Shown: piece by piece, positions 50,260 to 58,615 of the stretch
How the letters are laid out: each line of letters opens with the position of its first letter
Numbering within the stretch: the stretch's first letter is position 1
Assembly: GCF_000013445.1 (NCBI RefSeq)
Contig: NC_007796.1
Span: forward strand, 682,001-746,000
Direction of reading: 5' to 3'
Source: Methanospirillum hungatei JF-1
GTDB lineage: Archaea; Halobacteriota; Methanomicrobia; Methanomicrobiales; Methanospirillaceae
DNA length: 64,000 bases
The notes under the pieces: model-generated
Told to the model about the DNA's origin: nothing
Databases searched by the model: none
What the model saw: the letters and a program-made list of their open reading frames with translations, nothing else
Made by a program: the position numbers and the translations under genes

Positions 50260-52044
50260 TCACATTGGCCAGAAATGAAGTATCACCGGAATCGAAACAA
50301 TAACCATTACTATCTCGAGCGGTAGCCCGAGTTTCCAATAATCCCCGAATTTGAGCCCGGCCGGACCCATAACCAAAGCATTCGACTGATGACCCACCGG
50401 AGTCAGGAAAGCACTGGAGGCTCCAACCACGATAGCCATCAGGAAGGGATCCGGCGAAACCCCAAGACCGGTTGCAATACTAAATGATATCGGAGCCATC
50501 AGGACGGCAGTTGCGGCATTATTGATGAGGGCTGAAAGCAGCATGGTCACGATAAGGATAATTGTAAGCAGGATCACCGGTGAAAGAAGATTCTGAAATG
50601 ATAACAACGTTGATGCTATCAGTTCTGCTCCGCCGGTCTCCTCCATGGCCTGACCAACCGGAATAAATGCACCAAGAAGGATGATCACCGGCCAGTCAAT
50701 ACTCTCGTAAATCTCCCTGACCGGAACAAGGGAAATGAGGACCATCAGCAATGCAGCAAGAGTAAAGATGACCTGAACCGGAACAATCCCGAGAGCTGCA
50801 ATCACGATTGTACCGGCAAAGATACCGACGGATTCGATGATCCGCTTTGGCTCTCCAATCTTGAGGCCCCGCTCTGCAAGAGGGAAACACCCGAGAATTT
50901 TGATAGCTTCCCGAAGTGCTCCCTCGGTTCCCTGAAGTAATAAGACATCACCGGCCTGAAACCTGATATCATTGAGCCGTTCCTTGAGAAGAACTCCCTG
51001 TCTTGCTACTGCAAGAAGATTAATTCCGAAACCTGCCCTGAGATCGATATCTCTCACATTCAAACCCAAAGCTGGAGAATCAGCCCTGATCGTGCCCTCC
51101 ATCAGAATCCTGTCACCAGATTCAATAGTTTCCCGGTCTAACGTGACATGTTCCTCAAGTTGAAACCCGGTTGCAAGAAGAAATTTTTTCAGATCATCAA
51201 GAGCTGCCTGGACTATCAGAATATCATCGGCTTTTATTCGTTCATACATGTACGGGACCGGTCGTGCAAATGATCCCCGGATAAGCTGGATAATGGTAAT
51301 TTTTGCATTGGTTGCCTTAATGATCTCCCGAAGTGCCTTCCCGGCATATTTTGATTCAGGTGGCACCCGTATCTCCGTAAGATAATTTTGAATCGTGAAA
51401 AAATCATCCAGTGAACCTGGTCCGGTTCGTTTTGGTACCAGTCGCCATCCGATCAGGGCGATAAAGAGGAAAGAGATGAACGCAACCCCAAGACCCACCG
51501 GGGTAAAATCAAACATGGCATAGGCCTGCCCGAGATGTTCCTCCCGAAATGCTGAGATGATAAGGTTTGGCGGTGTTCCAATAAGGGTGATCATCCCGCC
51601 CAGTTGTGATCCAAATGCAAGTGGGAGGAGAAGGATGGAAACCGGTACCAGGCTGGATCGTGCCATTTTAATTCCCACCGGCATGAGCAGGGCAAGGGCT
51701 CCAACGTTATTCATGAACCCTGAAAGTGTGATAACAAGGCCGGTGAGTGCAGAGACCTGGATGGTTGGCCGTTTTCCAACCTTCATAAGAGCTCCTGTAA
51801 TCATCTCCACCACTCCGGCATTCAAAAGTCCCCGGCTGATCACCAGAACTGCAGCTACAGTGATGACTGCCGGATTTGCAAAACCGGAAAATGTCTGGGT
51901 CCAGGGAACTACTCCCAGAATTGCGGATACACACAACGCAAGAAGAGCAACGATGTCATATCGCATTCTCCCATCGATAAAGAGAGCAAGAGAAAGGATG
52001 AGGATAACAAAAACGATTATCTGATCAGCTGTTACCGACATCAT
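50260..52044 (-). CDS. SLC13/DASS-type anion transporter with two RCK_C domains
   Basis: 594-residue transporter with about 10-11 hydrophobic segments and two TrkA-C (RCK_C) regulatory domains inserted between about residues 215 and 385 (ESKYAGKALREIIKATNAKITIIQLIRG; PALGLNVRDIDLRAGFGINLLAVARQG...GDVLLLQGTEGAL). Family motifs at both ends: FMNNVGALALLMPVGI near residue 112 and INNAATAVLMAPISF near 507. Such proteins move sulfate, dicarboxylates or related anions with sodium; the substrate is unknown. Upstream on the same strand (90 bases) lies the acetate-transporter gene. Confidence 0.9.
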   Translation of the reverse strand: MMSVTADQIIVFVILILSLALFIDGRMRYDIVALLALCVSAILGVVPWTQTFSGFANPAVITVAAVLVISRGLLNAGVVEMITGALMKVGKRPTIQVSALTGLVITLSGFMNNVGALALLMPVGIKMARSSLVPVSILLLPLAFGSQLGGMITLIGTPPNLIISAFREEHLGQAYAMFDFTPVGLGVAFISFLFIALIGWRLVPKRTGPGSLDDFFTIQNYLTEIRVPPESKYAGKALREIIKATNAKITIIQLIRGSFARPVPYMYERIKADDILIVQAALDDLKKFLLATGFQLEEHVTLDRETIESGDRILMEGTIRADSPALGLNVRDIDLRAGFGINLLAVARQGVLLKERLNDIRFQAGDVLLLQGTEGALREAIKILGCFPLAERGLKIGEPKRIIESVGIFAGTIVIAALGIVPVQVIFTLAALLMVLISLVPVREIYESIDWPVIILLGAFIPVGQAMEETGGAELIASTLLSFQNLLSPVILLTIILIVTMLLSALINNAATAVLMAPISFSIATGLGVSPDPFLMAIVVGASSAFLTPVGHQSNALVMGPAGLKFGDYWKLGLPLEIVMVIVSIPVILHFWPM

Positions 52045-52132
52045 TTCTTATACCTGTTGTGATAATTGGAACTAAAAATCTCTGATTCCTTTATTCTTGC
52101 ACACTAATTTGGTTATGGTATGAAAATGGATA

Positions 52133-52729
52133 TTATACTGGCCAGACCGGCCAGATGATCTTTCCGTACACTTCATTCAGAACCTGGGCAAGTCCGGTGT
52201 AGATTGCTGAAAACCCACAGATAATTCCTTCAATTCCTGCAATCTGTGTGATAGTCTCAATTCCGGTGATATCACCAAGAGCAAGGAGGAAGAACAGGAT
52301 GGTCAGGGAGCCGAAGACAAATTGCAAAGCTCTGTTCAGTCGTAATGTTCCGATGAACATGATTCCGGTGAAGATGCCCCATATGATAAGGTATGAGGCC
52401 ATGGCGATGTTGCCTCCGGTTCCGTCCACCAGATCTGCCGCCGGTAACAGGAGCAGCATCACCAGGGATATCCAGAAAAGGCCGTAGGAGAGAAATGCAG
52501 TCATACCAAAGGTATTATTCTTCTTCCATTCCATAAGTCCTGCAATAATCTGGGCAGTTCCTCCATAACATAGTCCCATTGCCAATATCATGGATCCCAG
52601 CGTAAATAATCCGGCATTATGCAGATTGAGCAGGACGGTTGTCATACCAAAACCAAGAAGCCCGAGAGGTGCAGGATTTGCAGTAAGTTCAGAGACGATC
52701 ATTGATCCTGTTTCACTGATTTGTGTCAT
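52133..52729 (-). CDS. acetate/succinate transporter, GPR1/FUN34/YaaH family
   Basis: 198-residue membrane protein with six helices. The family signature [23 protein letters not shown] is at residues about 18-40, followed by [21 protein letters not shown] and a GLFWISLV helix. The start is set by an AGGAGG ribosome site five bases before the ATG at 52,729; a longer frame to 52,843 has no such site. Acetate is a carbon source for many hydrogenotrophic methanogens, so uptake of acetate is the likely job. Confidence 0.9.
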   Translation of the reverse strand: MTQISETGSMIVSELTANPAPLGLLGFGMTTVLLNLHNAGLFTLGSMILAMGLCYGGTAQIIAGLMEWKKNNTFGMTAFLSYGLFWISLVMLLLLPAADLVDGTGGNIAMASYLIIWGIFTGIMFIGTLRLNRALQFVFGSLTILFFLLALGDITGIETITQIAGIEGIICGFSAIYTGLAQVLNEVYGKIIWPVWPV

Positions 52730-52885
52730 AGTGCCTCCTATAGTAATCTGGTCGGATTGAAGAGTGATTATCCTGTAAGGTATAAGAGGATATGGTGAGT
52801 ATTTGATGTGGTACCTGGAAGGTTTTTTGCCCCTGTACATCAAATAAACGGGAGGTTTTTATATGAATCCTGAATGGTGCAATAG

Positions 52886-53125
52886 GTGTTGCAGGTGAGT
52901 GACCCAATCAATTCTGTAGATAGAAACGGAACAAAACGGAAATACATTAAACCCGGTCTTTCCGTAGATATTATCCTGAAACAGGATCAGCGAACTGGTA
53001 AGAAAACTCGCGGTATTGTCAGAGAGATTTTAACCGGTTCATCATTTCATCCGCATGGGATTAAAGTCAGGCTTACGTCTGGTCATGTCGGCAGGGTTTG
53101 TTTTATCCATCCGGATAGCCCCTGA
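52886..53125 (+). CDS. YwbE-family (DUF2196) small protein
   Basis: 79-residue conserved small protein: KYIKPGLSVDIILKQDQRTGKKTRGIVREILTGSSFHPHGIKVRL and GHVGRV are hallmarks of the YwbE/DUF2196 family, found in bacteria and archaea and of unknown function (RNA or nucleotide binding suspected from the Gly/basic loops). Start is the GTG at 52,886; the divergent gene is the acetate transporter. Confidence 0.93.
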   Translation: MLQVSDPINSVDRNGTKRKYIKPGLSVDIILKQDQRTGKKTRGIVREILTGSSFHPHGIKVRLTSGHVGRVCFIHPDSP

Positions 53126-53756
53126 AAATTTATCCGAGTCCGTGTTCTATCAAATCCGGATAAGAAAACAGTATATTGACCTTAAACCTTAATTTTTCCG
53201 ATAATATATATTTCATAAAAACCACATGTAGGCCTATTCTCAAGGGCATCTTCCTACCGTATGTCTCTATGGAATAATCCTGAGGTCCTTATATAATCTC
53301 TCTGTTGGATTCAATATTGGGTCGCTATTATCAGGTTAATAGAGAGTTTTGATTGAGTGTTTTCATGAAGATATGAGGATTAAATGGGGTTGTGGGCAGT
53401 CTGATATAAATGCTATTGTAGCATTAATCTCATTGTAACAATTTATATTAAAAATCAAATAAATCTTTTAATATCTTTATTTATAAAAAATAACCCATTT
53501 CTAGAGTTGGGTTACATAATCTGATGCCTATACCTGGGTAGAGCCGGTGAAAGGAGTAATATCTGACCAGATGATGTATTGAGATAGTTCCATTCCTTTC
53601 CAAAGGATACTTTCAGAATTTTGAAGATGCTTTATCGAAATTCGCAATTTTTTACATAAGGCCAAGTAGACAATCAGTTCTTTTATTATCTCTGAGGTAT
53701 TATTCAGCATATACCTGATAACCAAAATTTCTCAGTCTCTATCACATTTGAATTTC
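53126..53756. other. 630-base intergenic region before the P-type ATPase operon
   Basis: No convincing gene; a 60-codon minus-strand frame (53,528-53,710) lacks a ribosome site and family signals. A perfect 7-base hairpin, TAACCCA/TGGGTTA with a 10-base loop (53,491-53,514), lies in the middle. AT-rich blocks around 53,430-53,490 could contain the promoter of the ATPase operon, which would then have a long leader. Confidence 0.4.
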
Positions 53757-56552
53757 ATGGTACCAAAAGAGCATTCAGAGCAGGACTATTCTGCATCAGT
53801 TCAGGAGATCTACTCCCGGTACTCTTCCGGCCCCTCCGGGCTCGATCCTACTGAATGTCTTCACCGTCTCACTATTTATGGGAAAAATACCCTGATCCAG
53901 TCAAAGAAAAAATCGGTCTATATTAGGTTTTTCGCAAACTTCACGCATCTTATGGCAATCCTCCTGTGGATCGGTGGGATTGTCGCACTGATCGCACACA
54001 TGCCCCAGCTCGCAGCAGCGGTGTGGATGGTAAATATTATCAATGGTCTTTTCTCCTTCTGGCAGGAGTTTAGAGCTGAGAAGGCTGCGGATGCCCTGAT
54101 GCAGCTACTTCCCGTAAAGGTCCGTGTCATTCGGAATGGTGTCACTATCGAGATTGCAGCCGAAGATCTGGTTCCCGGTGACCTCATGGTCCTTGCAGAG
54201 GGGGATCATATCTCTGCAGATGGCCGGCTGGTGGAAGCATCAGAACTCAGGATTGATCAGTCCACATTAACGGGTGAGTCCCATCCGGTAAAGAAGACTG
54301 CTGATCCGTCATATGAGACTGATATCTCAAAGATTGAGTATCAGAATCTGGTCTTTGCAGGAACCAATGTTGTGTCAGGGACTGGGCTTGCAATAGTCAC
54401 AACCACAGGTATGACCACCGAATTTGGAAAGGTTGCTCATCTCACCCAGGGGATAGAAGAGGAGAAAAGTCCCCTGCAGCAGGAGATGGTGCATGTCACC
54501 AGGATGGTCACCATTGTTGCGGTCAGTATCGGGATTCTCTTTTTCATCATGCTCATGACTCTGACAACCGTCACCCTTGCTGAAAGTTTTATTTTTGCTC
54601 TCGGCATGATTGTTGCATTCGTTCCTGAAGGTTTACTCCCGACAGTCACCCTTGCGCTTGCACGGGGTTCGCAACGGATGGCTAAACGAAATGCCCTGAT
54701 CAAACGATTATCAGCGGTGGAGACTCTGGGCTGTACCAGTGTCATCTGCACTGATAAAACCGGGACCCTGACTCAGAATGAGATGACCATTACCCGGATA
54801 TGGATCCCTGGTTCTTTCTTTTCGGTGACCGGAGTCGGCTATGGCCCCGAAGGTGAGATTACTCCTGACGAACCGGCGAATCAGAAGAATATGGATGCTC
54901 TCAGAGAATTGTTCATAGCCGGTGTTCTCTGTTCAAATGCACGGCTTCTTGCTCCGGATTCTGCAAATCCCCAATGGAATATTCTTGGTGATCCAACTGA
55001 AGCTGCCATCCTTGTCGCAGCAGAAAAGTCAGGAGTATATTATGAAGAGGAGAGCCACCGATTCCCACGGGTTCGGGAATTTCCCTTTGACTCCAGACGA
55101 AAATGCATGAGTACCCTGCACCTTGCAGAGAACGATCTCATCTGTTACCTGAAAGGTGCTCCAAAGGCAGTCCTTGACATCTCTTCAATGGTGATGGAGA
55201 ATGGAGAACCCGTTTTGTTAACCGGGGAGAAACGGGCCAGAATCATGGAGGTGAATGACTCCTTTGCCGAGCAGGGACTTCGTGTTCTGGGGATTGCCCG
55301 GAAAAATATCCACGGCGATGTTACTCCGGAAAATGCTGAAGACGTGGAGCATGACATGACATTCCTCGGCCTTGTTGCCATGATGGATCCCCCCCGTCCT
55401 GAAGTTGCATTGGCCGTGAAAAAATGTCATCGTGCCTGTATCCGGATTATCATGATAACCGGCGATTATGGGCTTACAGCTAAAAGTATTGCCCGTCGTA
55501 TTGGAATAATAACTAGTGATACCCCCCGTATCATCACCGGGGTAGAACTTGATCAGATGGACAATAATGACTTAAAACAGGCTTTGTCAGGGGAGGTCAT
55601 CTTTGCTCGGGTTACCCCTGAGCATAAGCTCAGGGTAGTTGAAGTCTTGCGGGAAACTGGAGAAATTGTTGCAGTTACCGGGGATGGGGTGAATGATGCA
55701 CCTGCTTTGAAAAAAGCGGATATTGGGGTTGCAATGGGAATATCCGGGACTGATGTAGCGAAAGAGGCTGCTGACATGGTTCTTACTGATGATAACTTTG
55801 CATCCATTGTCAATGCTATAGAGGAAGGCAGGGCGGTCTACGCTAATATTAAGAAGTTCACCGGTTACATCTTCACCAGTAATACCCCTGAGGCGGTTCC
55901 GTTCATCCTGTTTGCATTCAGTAAGGGAAGAATCCCGCTGGCTCTGGATGTGATGCCGATTCTTACCATCGATCTTGGAACCGATCTCGTTCCTGCCCTT
56001 GCCCTTGGGTCAGAACCGCCTGAGCCGGGGATTATGGATAAACCACCCAGAAATTTGAGAGAGCATGTCATCACCCGGTCACTCCTATTTCGGTCCTATC
56101 TCTGGCTTGGACCGATACAGAGCCTTGCCGTGATGTCTGCCTTTTTATATCAGTACTGGACGAACGGATACTGGGGAAGAATTTTCGACCTGCCTGCACA
56201 AGGCCCTCTCTATCACTCAGCAGTAGGAATGGCTCTTGCAGCGGTTGTGACCACCCAGATTGGTAATGTCCTTGCACACCGAACTGAACGAAGTTCTATT
56301 CTTAAAATCGGGTTTTTTACAAACAGAATGGTTTGGGCTGGTATTGTCAGTGAACTCATCATTATTATCATCGTTCTCTATATTCCGTTTTTCCAGGAAA
56401 TAATCGGAACAGCTCCCTTCCCGGTAGAGAACTGGCTGTTTCTGTTTGCCTGGGCACCAGTCTTGTTACTGGCAGAGGAGTTCAGAAAGGGAGTTATTCG
56501 TATGATTGAAAAGAAAAAGGGAGTGAATAATCCATCAGGAGGGATAGCATGA
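53757..56552 (+). CDS. P2-type cation ATPase, Na,K-ATPase-like
   Basis: Cation-pumping P-type ATPase, 931 residues from the ATG at 53,757 (a TTG three codons earlier is possible). Order of motifs: actuator TGES (about 175), TM4 PEGLLPTVTLALARG, phosphorylation CTDKTGTLTQ (about 330), nucleotide-binding DPTEAAIL and KGAPK, hinge GDGVNDAP (about 640), then a TM6 TIDLGTDLVPALALGSEPPE that closely resembles the IDLGTD-xVPA of Na,K- and H,K-ATPases. About ten transmembrane helices. No beta-subunit gene is seen. Its stop overlaps the next gene (ATGA), a TrkA protein. Confidence 0.93.
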   Translation: MVPKEHSEQDYSASVQEIYSRYSSGPSGLDPTECLHRLTIYGKNTLIQSKKKSVYIRFFANFTHLMAILLWIGGIVALIAHMPQLAAAVWMVNIINGLFSFWQEFRAEKAADALMQLLPVKVRVIRNGVTIEIAAEDLVPGDLMVLAEGDHISADGRLVEASELRIDQSTLTGESHPVKKTADPSYETDISKIEYQNLVFAGTNVVSGTGLAIVTTTGMTTEFGKVAHLTQGIEEEKSPLQQEMVHVTRMVTIVAVSIGILFFIMLMTLTTVTLAESFIFALGMIVAFVPEGLLPTVTLALARGSQRMAKRNALIKRLSAVETLGCTSVICTDKTGTLTQNEMTITRIWIPGSFFSVTGVGYGPEGEITPDEPANQKNMDALRELFIAGVLCSNARLLAPDSANPQWNILGDPTEAAILVAAEKSGVYYEEESHRFPRVREFPFDSRRKCMSTLHLAENDLICYLKGAPKAVLDISSMVMENGEPVLLTGEKRARIMEVNDSFAEQGLRVLGIARKNIHGDVTPENAEDVEHDMTFLGLVAMMDPPRPEVALAVKKCHRACIRIIMITGDYGLTAKSIARRIGIITSDTPRIITGVELDQMDNNDLKQALSGEVIFARVTPEHKLRVVEVLRETGEIVAVTGDGVNDAPALKKADIGVAMGISGTDVAKEAADMVLTDDNFASIVNAIEEGRAVYANIKKFTGYIFTSNTPEAVPFILFAFSKGRIPLALDVMPILTIDLGTDLVPALALGSEPPEPGIMDKPPRNLREHVITRSLLFRSYLWLGPIQSLAVMSAFLYQYWTNGYWGRIFDLPAQGPLYHSAVGMALAAVVTTQIGNVLAHRTERSSILKIGFFTNRMVWAGIVSELIIIIIVLYIPFFQEIIGTAPFPVENWLFLFAWAPVLLLAEEFRKGVIRMIEKKKGVNNPSGGIA

Positions 56553-57208
56553 AGATAATCATCATCGGATGTGGCCGTATGGGGTCAGGACTTGCCATGC
56601 GTCTTGTACGGTCACATCATGAAATTACGGTAGTGGATCATGATCACCGGGCATTTGACCGTCTTGGGGCAGGATTTTCCGGAATGATAATAGAACATGA
56701 TGCCATGGACAAAAAATCATTTACGATGAGTGGGGTAGAAAAGGCAGATGGACTTGCCGCAGTAACCGGAAATGATGCAGTGAATATTGTCGTCGCCCGT
56801 GCGGCAAAACAGATGTACCGGGTTCCAAAGGTGATTGCCCGAACTCATGATCCCCGATATGCAGAGCTGTATCATAAATTGGGTATTGAGACGGTCACCA
56901 ATGTAACTCTTGGTATAGAACGGATATCAGAACTTCTGACATTTTCAACTCTTGATATTATTCATGGAATCGGAGATGGAGAAGTAGGCATAGTCAGATA
57001 TGATATTCCTCCGCTCCTTGCCGGACATCAGGTGAAGGATCTGACTGTCCCGGGTGAGATCATTGTCTTGTCACTGACCAGGAAGGGGAAGACCAGCATT
57101 CCAACCCTTGGAACTACACTGGAAAAAGGTGATGTGGTTCACATTGCCGTGGAAGAGCGGGCTGTTGACCGGTTAAAGAATGAAATGCGGACCGTCGGAG
57201 GTGGATAA
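56549..57208 (+). CDS. trkA: TrkA-type NAD-binding K+ transport regulator (first copy)
   Basis: 219-residue RCK protein: N-terminal Rossmann domain (IIIGCGRMGSGLAMRLV, D at end of strand 2: VDHD) and a C-terminal TrkA-C domain (about 135-215: GEIIVLSLTRKG, LEKGDVVHIAVE). Such proteins gate TrkH/KtrB potassium channels with nucleotides. Here it overlaps a P-type ATPase upstream by four bases (ATGA) and the second TrkA downstream by one base (TAATG), so all three are a single operon. No TrkH or KtrB is present. Confidence 0.93.
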   Translation: MKIIIIGCGRMGSGLAMRLVRSHHEITVVDHDHRAFDRLGAGFSGMIIEHDAMDKKSFTMSGVEKADGLAAVTGNDAVNIVVARAAKQMYRVPKVIARTHDPRYAELYHKLGIETVTNVTLGIERISELLTFSTLDIIHGIGDGEVGIVRYDIPPLLAGHQVKDLTVPGEIIVLSLTRKGKTSIPTLGTTLEKGDVVHIAVEERAVDRLKNEMRTVGGG

Positions 57209-57885
57209 TGAGTCTTTCTGTATTGATTGCCGGTGGGGGTAAGGTCGGGACCTATCTTGCAAAGATCCTGATTTCCAACGGTAATATTGTTACCATCCTT
57301 GAAGGAGCACCAGAAGATTATCATAAACTCGAACAGGAATTTCAAGAGGGTCACCTGGTCAAAGGAGATCCGACCGATCCACAAGCCCTCATAGCTGCCG
57401 GAATAAAAAATGTCAATGTGGTTGCGGCAGTCACCAGACATGACGAGATGAACCTGGTCATAGCAAGCCTTGCAAAATTTGAGTTCAGGGTGAAAAGGAC
57501 TATCGCCCGGGTAAACATCCCGAAAAATGCCTGGCTTTTTACCAGAGAGATGGGTGTTGATGTCATGGTGAATCAGGCAGATCTGATGGCTCATCTGATT
57601 GCACGGGAGATGACCGTCGGTGATATGATGACAATGCTCAAACTCCGGACCGGTGAATACTCCCTTGTAGAACACATCGTGACCAGTGGATCGGCCGCAT
57701 CAGGCAAAGCGATTAAAGATCTCCACCTCCCACAGGAATGTGTCCTGTCTGCTATCATCAGGGATCATAAACTGGTTATCCCACGTGGGAATATCGTTCT
57801 TCATCCGGGAGATGAGGTCCTCACCGTTGCTCATGAATCGGTAACTGCGCAGGTAAGACAGGTACTTCAGGACCCCTCCGGATGA
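57208..57885 (+). CDS. trkA: TrkA-type NAD-binding K+ transport regulator (second copy)
   Basis: 225-residue RCK protein of the same group but with a slightly different nucleotide loop (LIAGGGKVGTYLAKIL) and a Glu at the strand-2 end (ILEGAP), suggesting a different nucleotide. The TrkA-C domain follows at about 140-222 (YSLVEHIVTSGSAASGKAIKDL, HPGDEVLTVAH). Two non-identical RCK proteins probably form heteromeric or stacked rings. Third gene of the ATPase operon. Confidence 0.93.
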   Translation: MSLSVLIAGGGKVGTYLAKILISNGNIVTILEGAPEDYHKLEQEFQEGHLVKGDPTDPQALIAAGIKNVNVVAAVTRHDEMNLVIASLAKFEFRVKRTIARVNIPKNAWLFTREMGVDVMVNQADLMAHLIAREMTVGDMMTMLKLRTGEYSLVEHIVTSGSAASGKAIKDLHLPQECVLSAIIRDHKLVIPRGNIVLHPGDEVLTVAHESVTAQVRQVLQDPSG

Positions 57886-57931
57886 TTATCAGTTCCTATC
57901 TGTTCATCACCTGGCAGGTACATTACTATAC

Positions 57932-58579
57932 ATGAAATATCTGATTTTTGATACAGAATCCACTGGACTTCCCAGAGAGGAGAAAGATCCCTTCCATTAT
58001 CCTGAATACTGGCCACGTATGGTTCAGCTGGCATGGATTCTGACTGATGGTGAAACCATTATCACAGAGGAGAATTATCTTATCTATCCGGACGGGTTTG
58101 TTATTCCTTCTTCCTCCATGGAGATTCATGGCATTACCAATGAGCGTGCCAGAGAGGAAGGAAAACCGGTACTTGAGGTCCTTTCAGTATTTTCAGAATC
58201 AATCAAGCAGGCAGATGTCCTGGTCGGTCATAATGTCTCATTTGACCGGAGCATTGTGACATCTGAATATTCACGTGCAAAACTGAACGCACCTATCCTG
58301 AAACTTCCCTATCATTGTACCATGAAAACGTCGACAGAAGTCTGTAAATTACCCGCAAAAGGGGGAAGAAGAGGATATAAGTGGCCGTCACTCTCTGAAC
58401 TTCACCAGTTTCTGTTTGAAGAACCATTTGAACATGCTCATGATGCAAGTGCTGATGTAAGGGCATGTATGCGGTGTTACCTCGAGCTCAAAAACCGTGG
58501 TCTTTTTCAGGAACTCTGGACAAAACCTGATCCAAAAGAGATGAAATGGAAGAAAAGAAGGAATAATCCGTATTATTGA
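57932..58579 (+). CDS. DnaQ-like 3'-5' exonuclease (DEDDh)
   Basis: 215-residue exonuclease of the DEDDh group. Exo I: IFDTESTGLP (D7, E9); Exo II: GHNVSFDRSIV (with D near residue 110); Exo III: HDASADVRACMR (H and D near 170-175). These are the four acidic metal-binding residues plus catalytic His. The C-terminus is basic. Free-standing after the TrkA genes (46-base gap). Roles in proofreading, repair or oligonucleotide turnover are possible; no polymerase domain is present. Confidence 0.92.
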   Translation: MKYLIFDTESTGLPREEKDPFHYPEYWPRMVQLAWILTDGETIITEENYLIYPDGFVIPSSSMEIHGITNERAREEGKPVLEVLSVFSESIKQADVLVGHNVSFDRSIVTSEYSRAKLNAPILKLPYHCTMKTSTEVCKLPAKGGRRGYKWPSLSELHQFLFEEPFEHAHDASADVRACMRCYLELKNRGLFQELWTKPDPKEMKWKKRRNNPYY

Positions 58580-58615
58580 CCTGATTTCCCAATGATTCCG
58601 GAAAAAATTAACCAG

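Noticed and set aside
53528-53725. Minus-strand frame of about 60 codons before the P-type ATPase
   Set aside because: TTG or ATG starts without a ribosome site, no recognisable motif, and the region is AT-rich; treated as non-coding.
53757-56552. Calcium (SERCA/PMR1-type) assignment for the P-type ATPase
   Set aside because: The TM6 region reads IDLGTDLVPA and TM4 reads PEGLL, closer to Na,K/H,K-ATPases than to the PEGLP and NLVTD of SERCA; ion specificity still needs testing.
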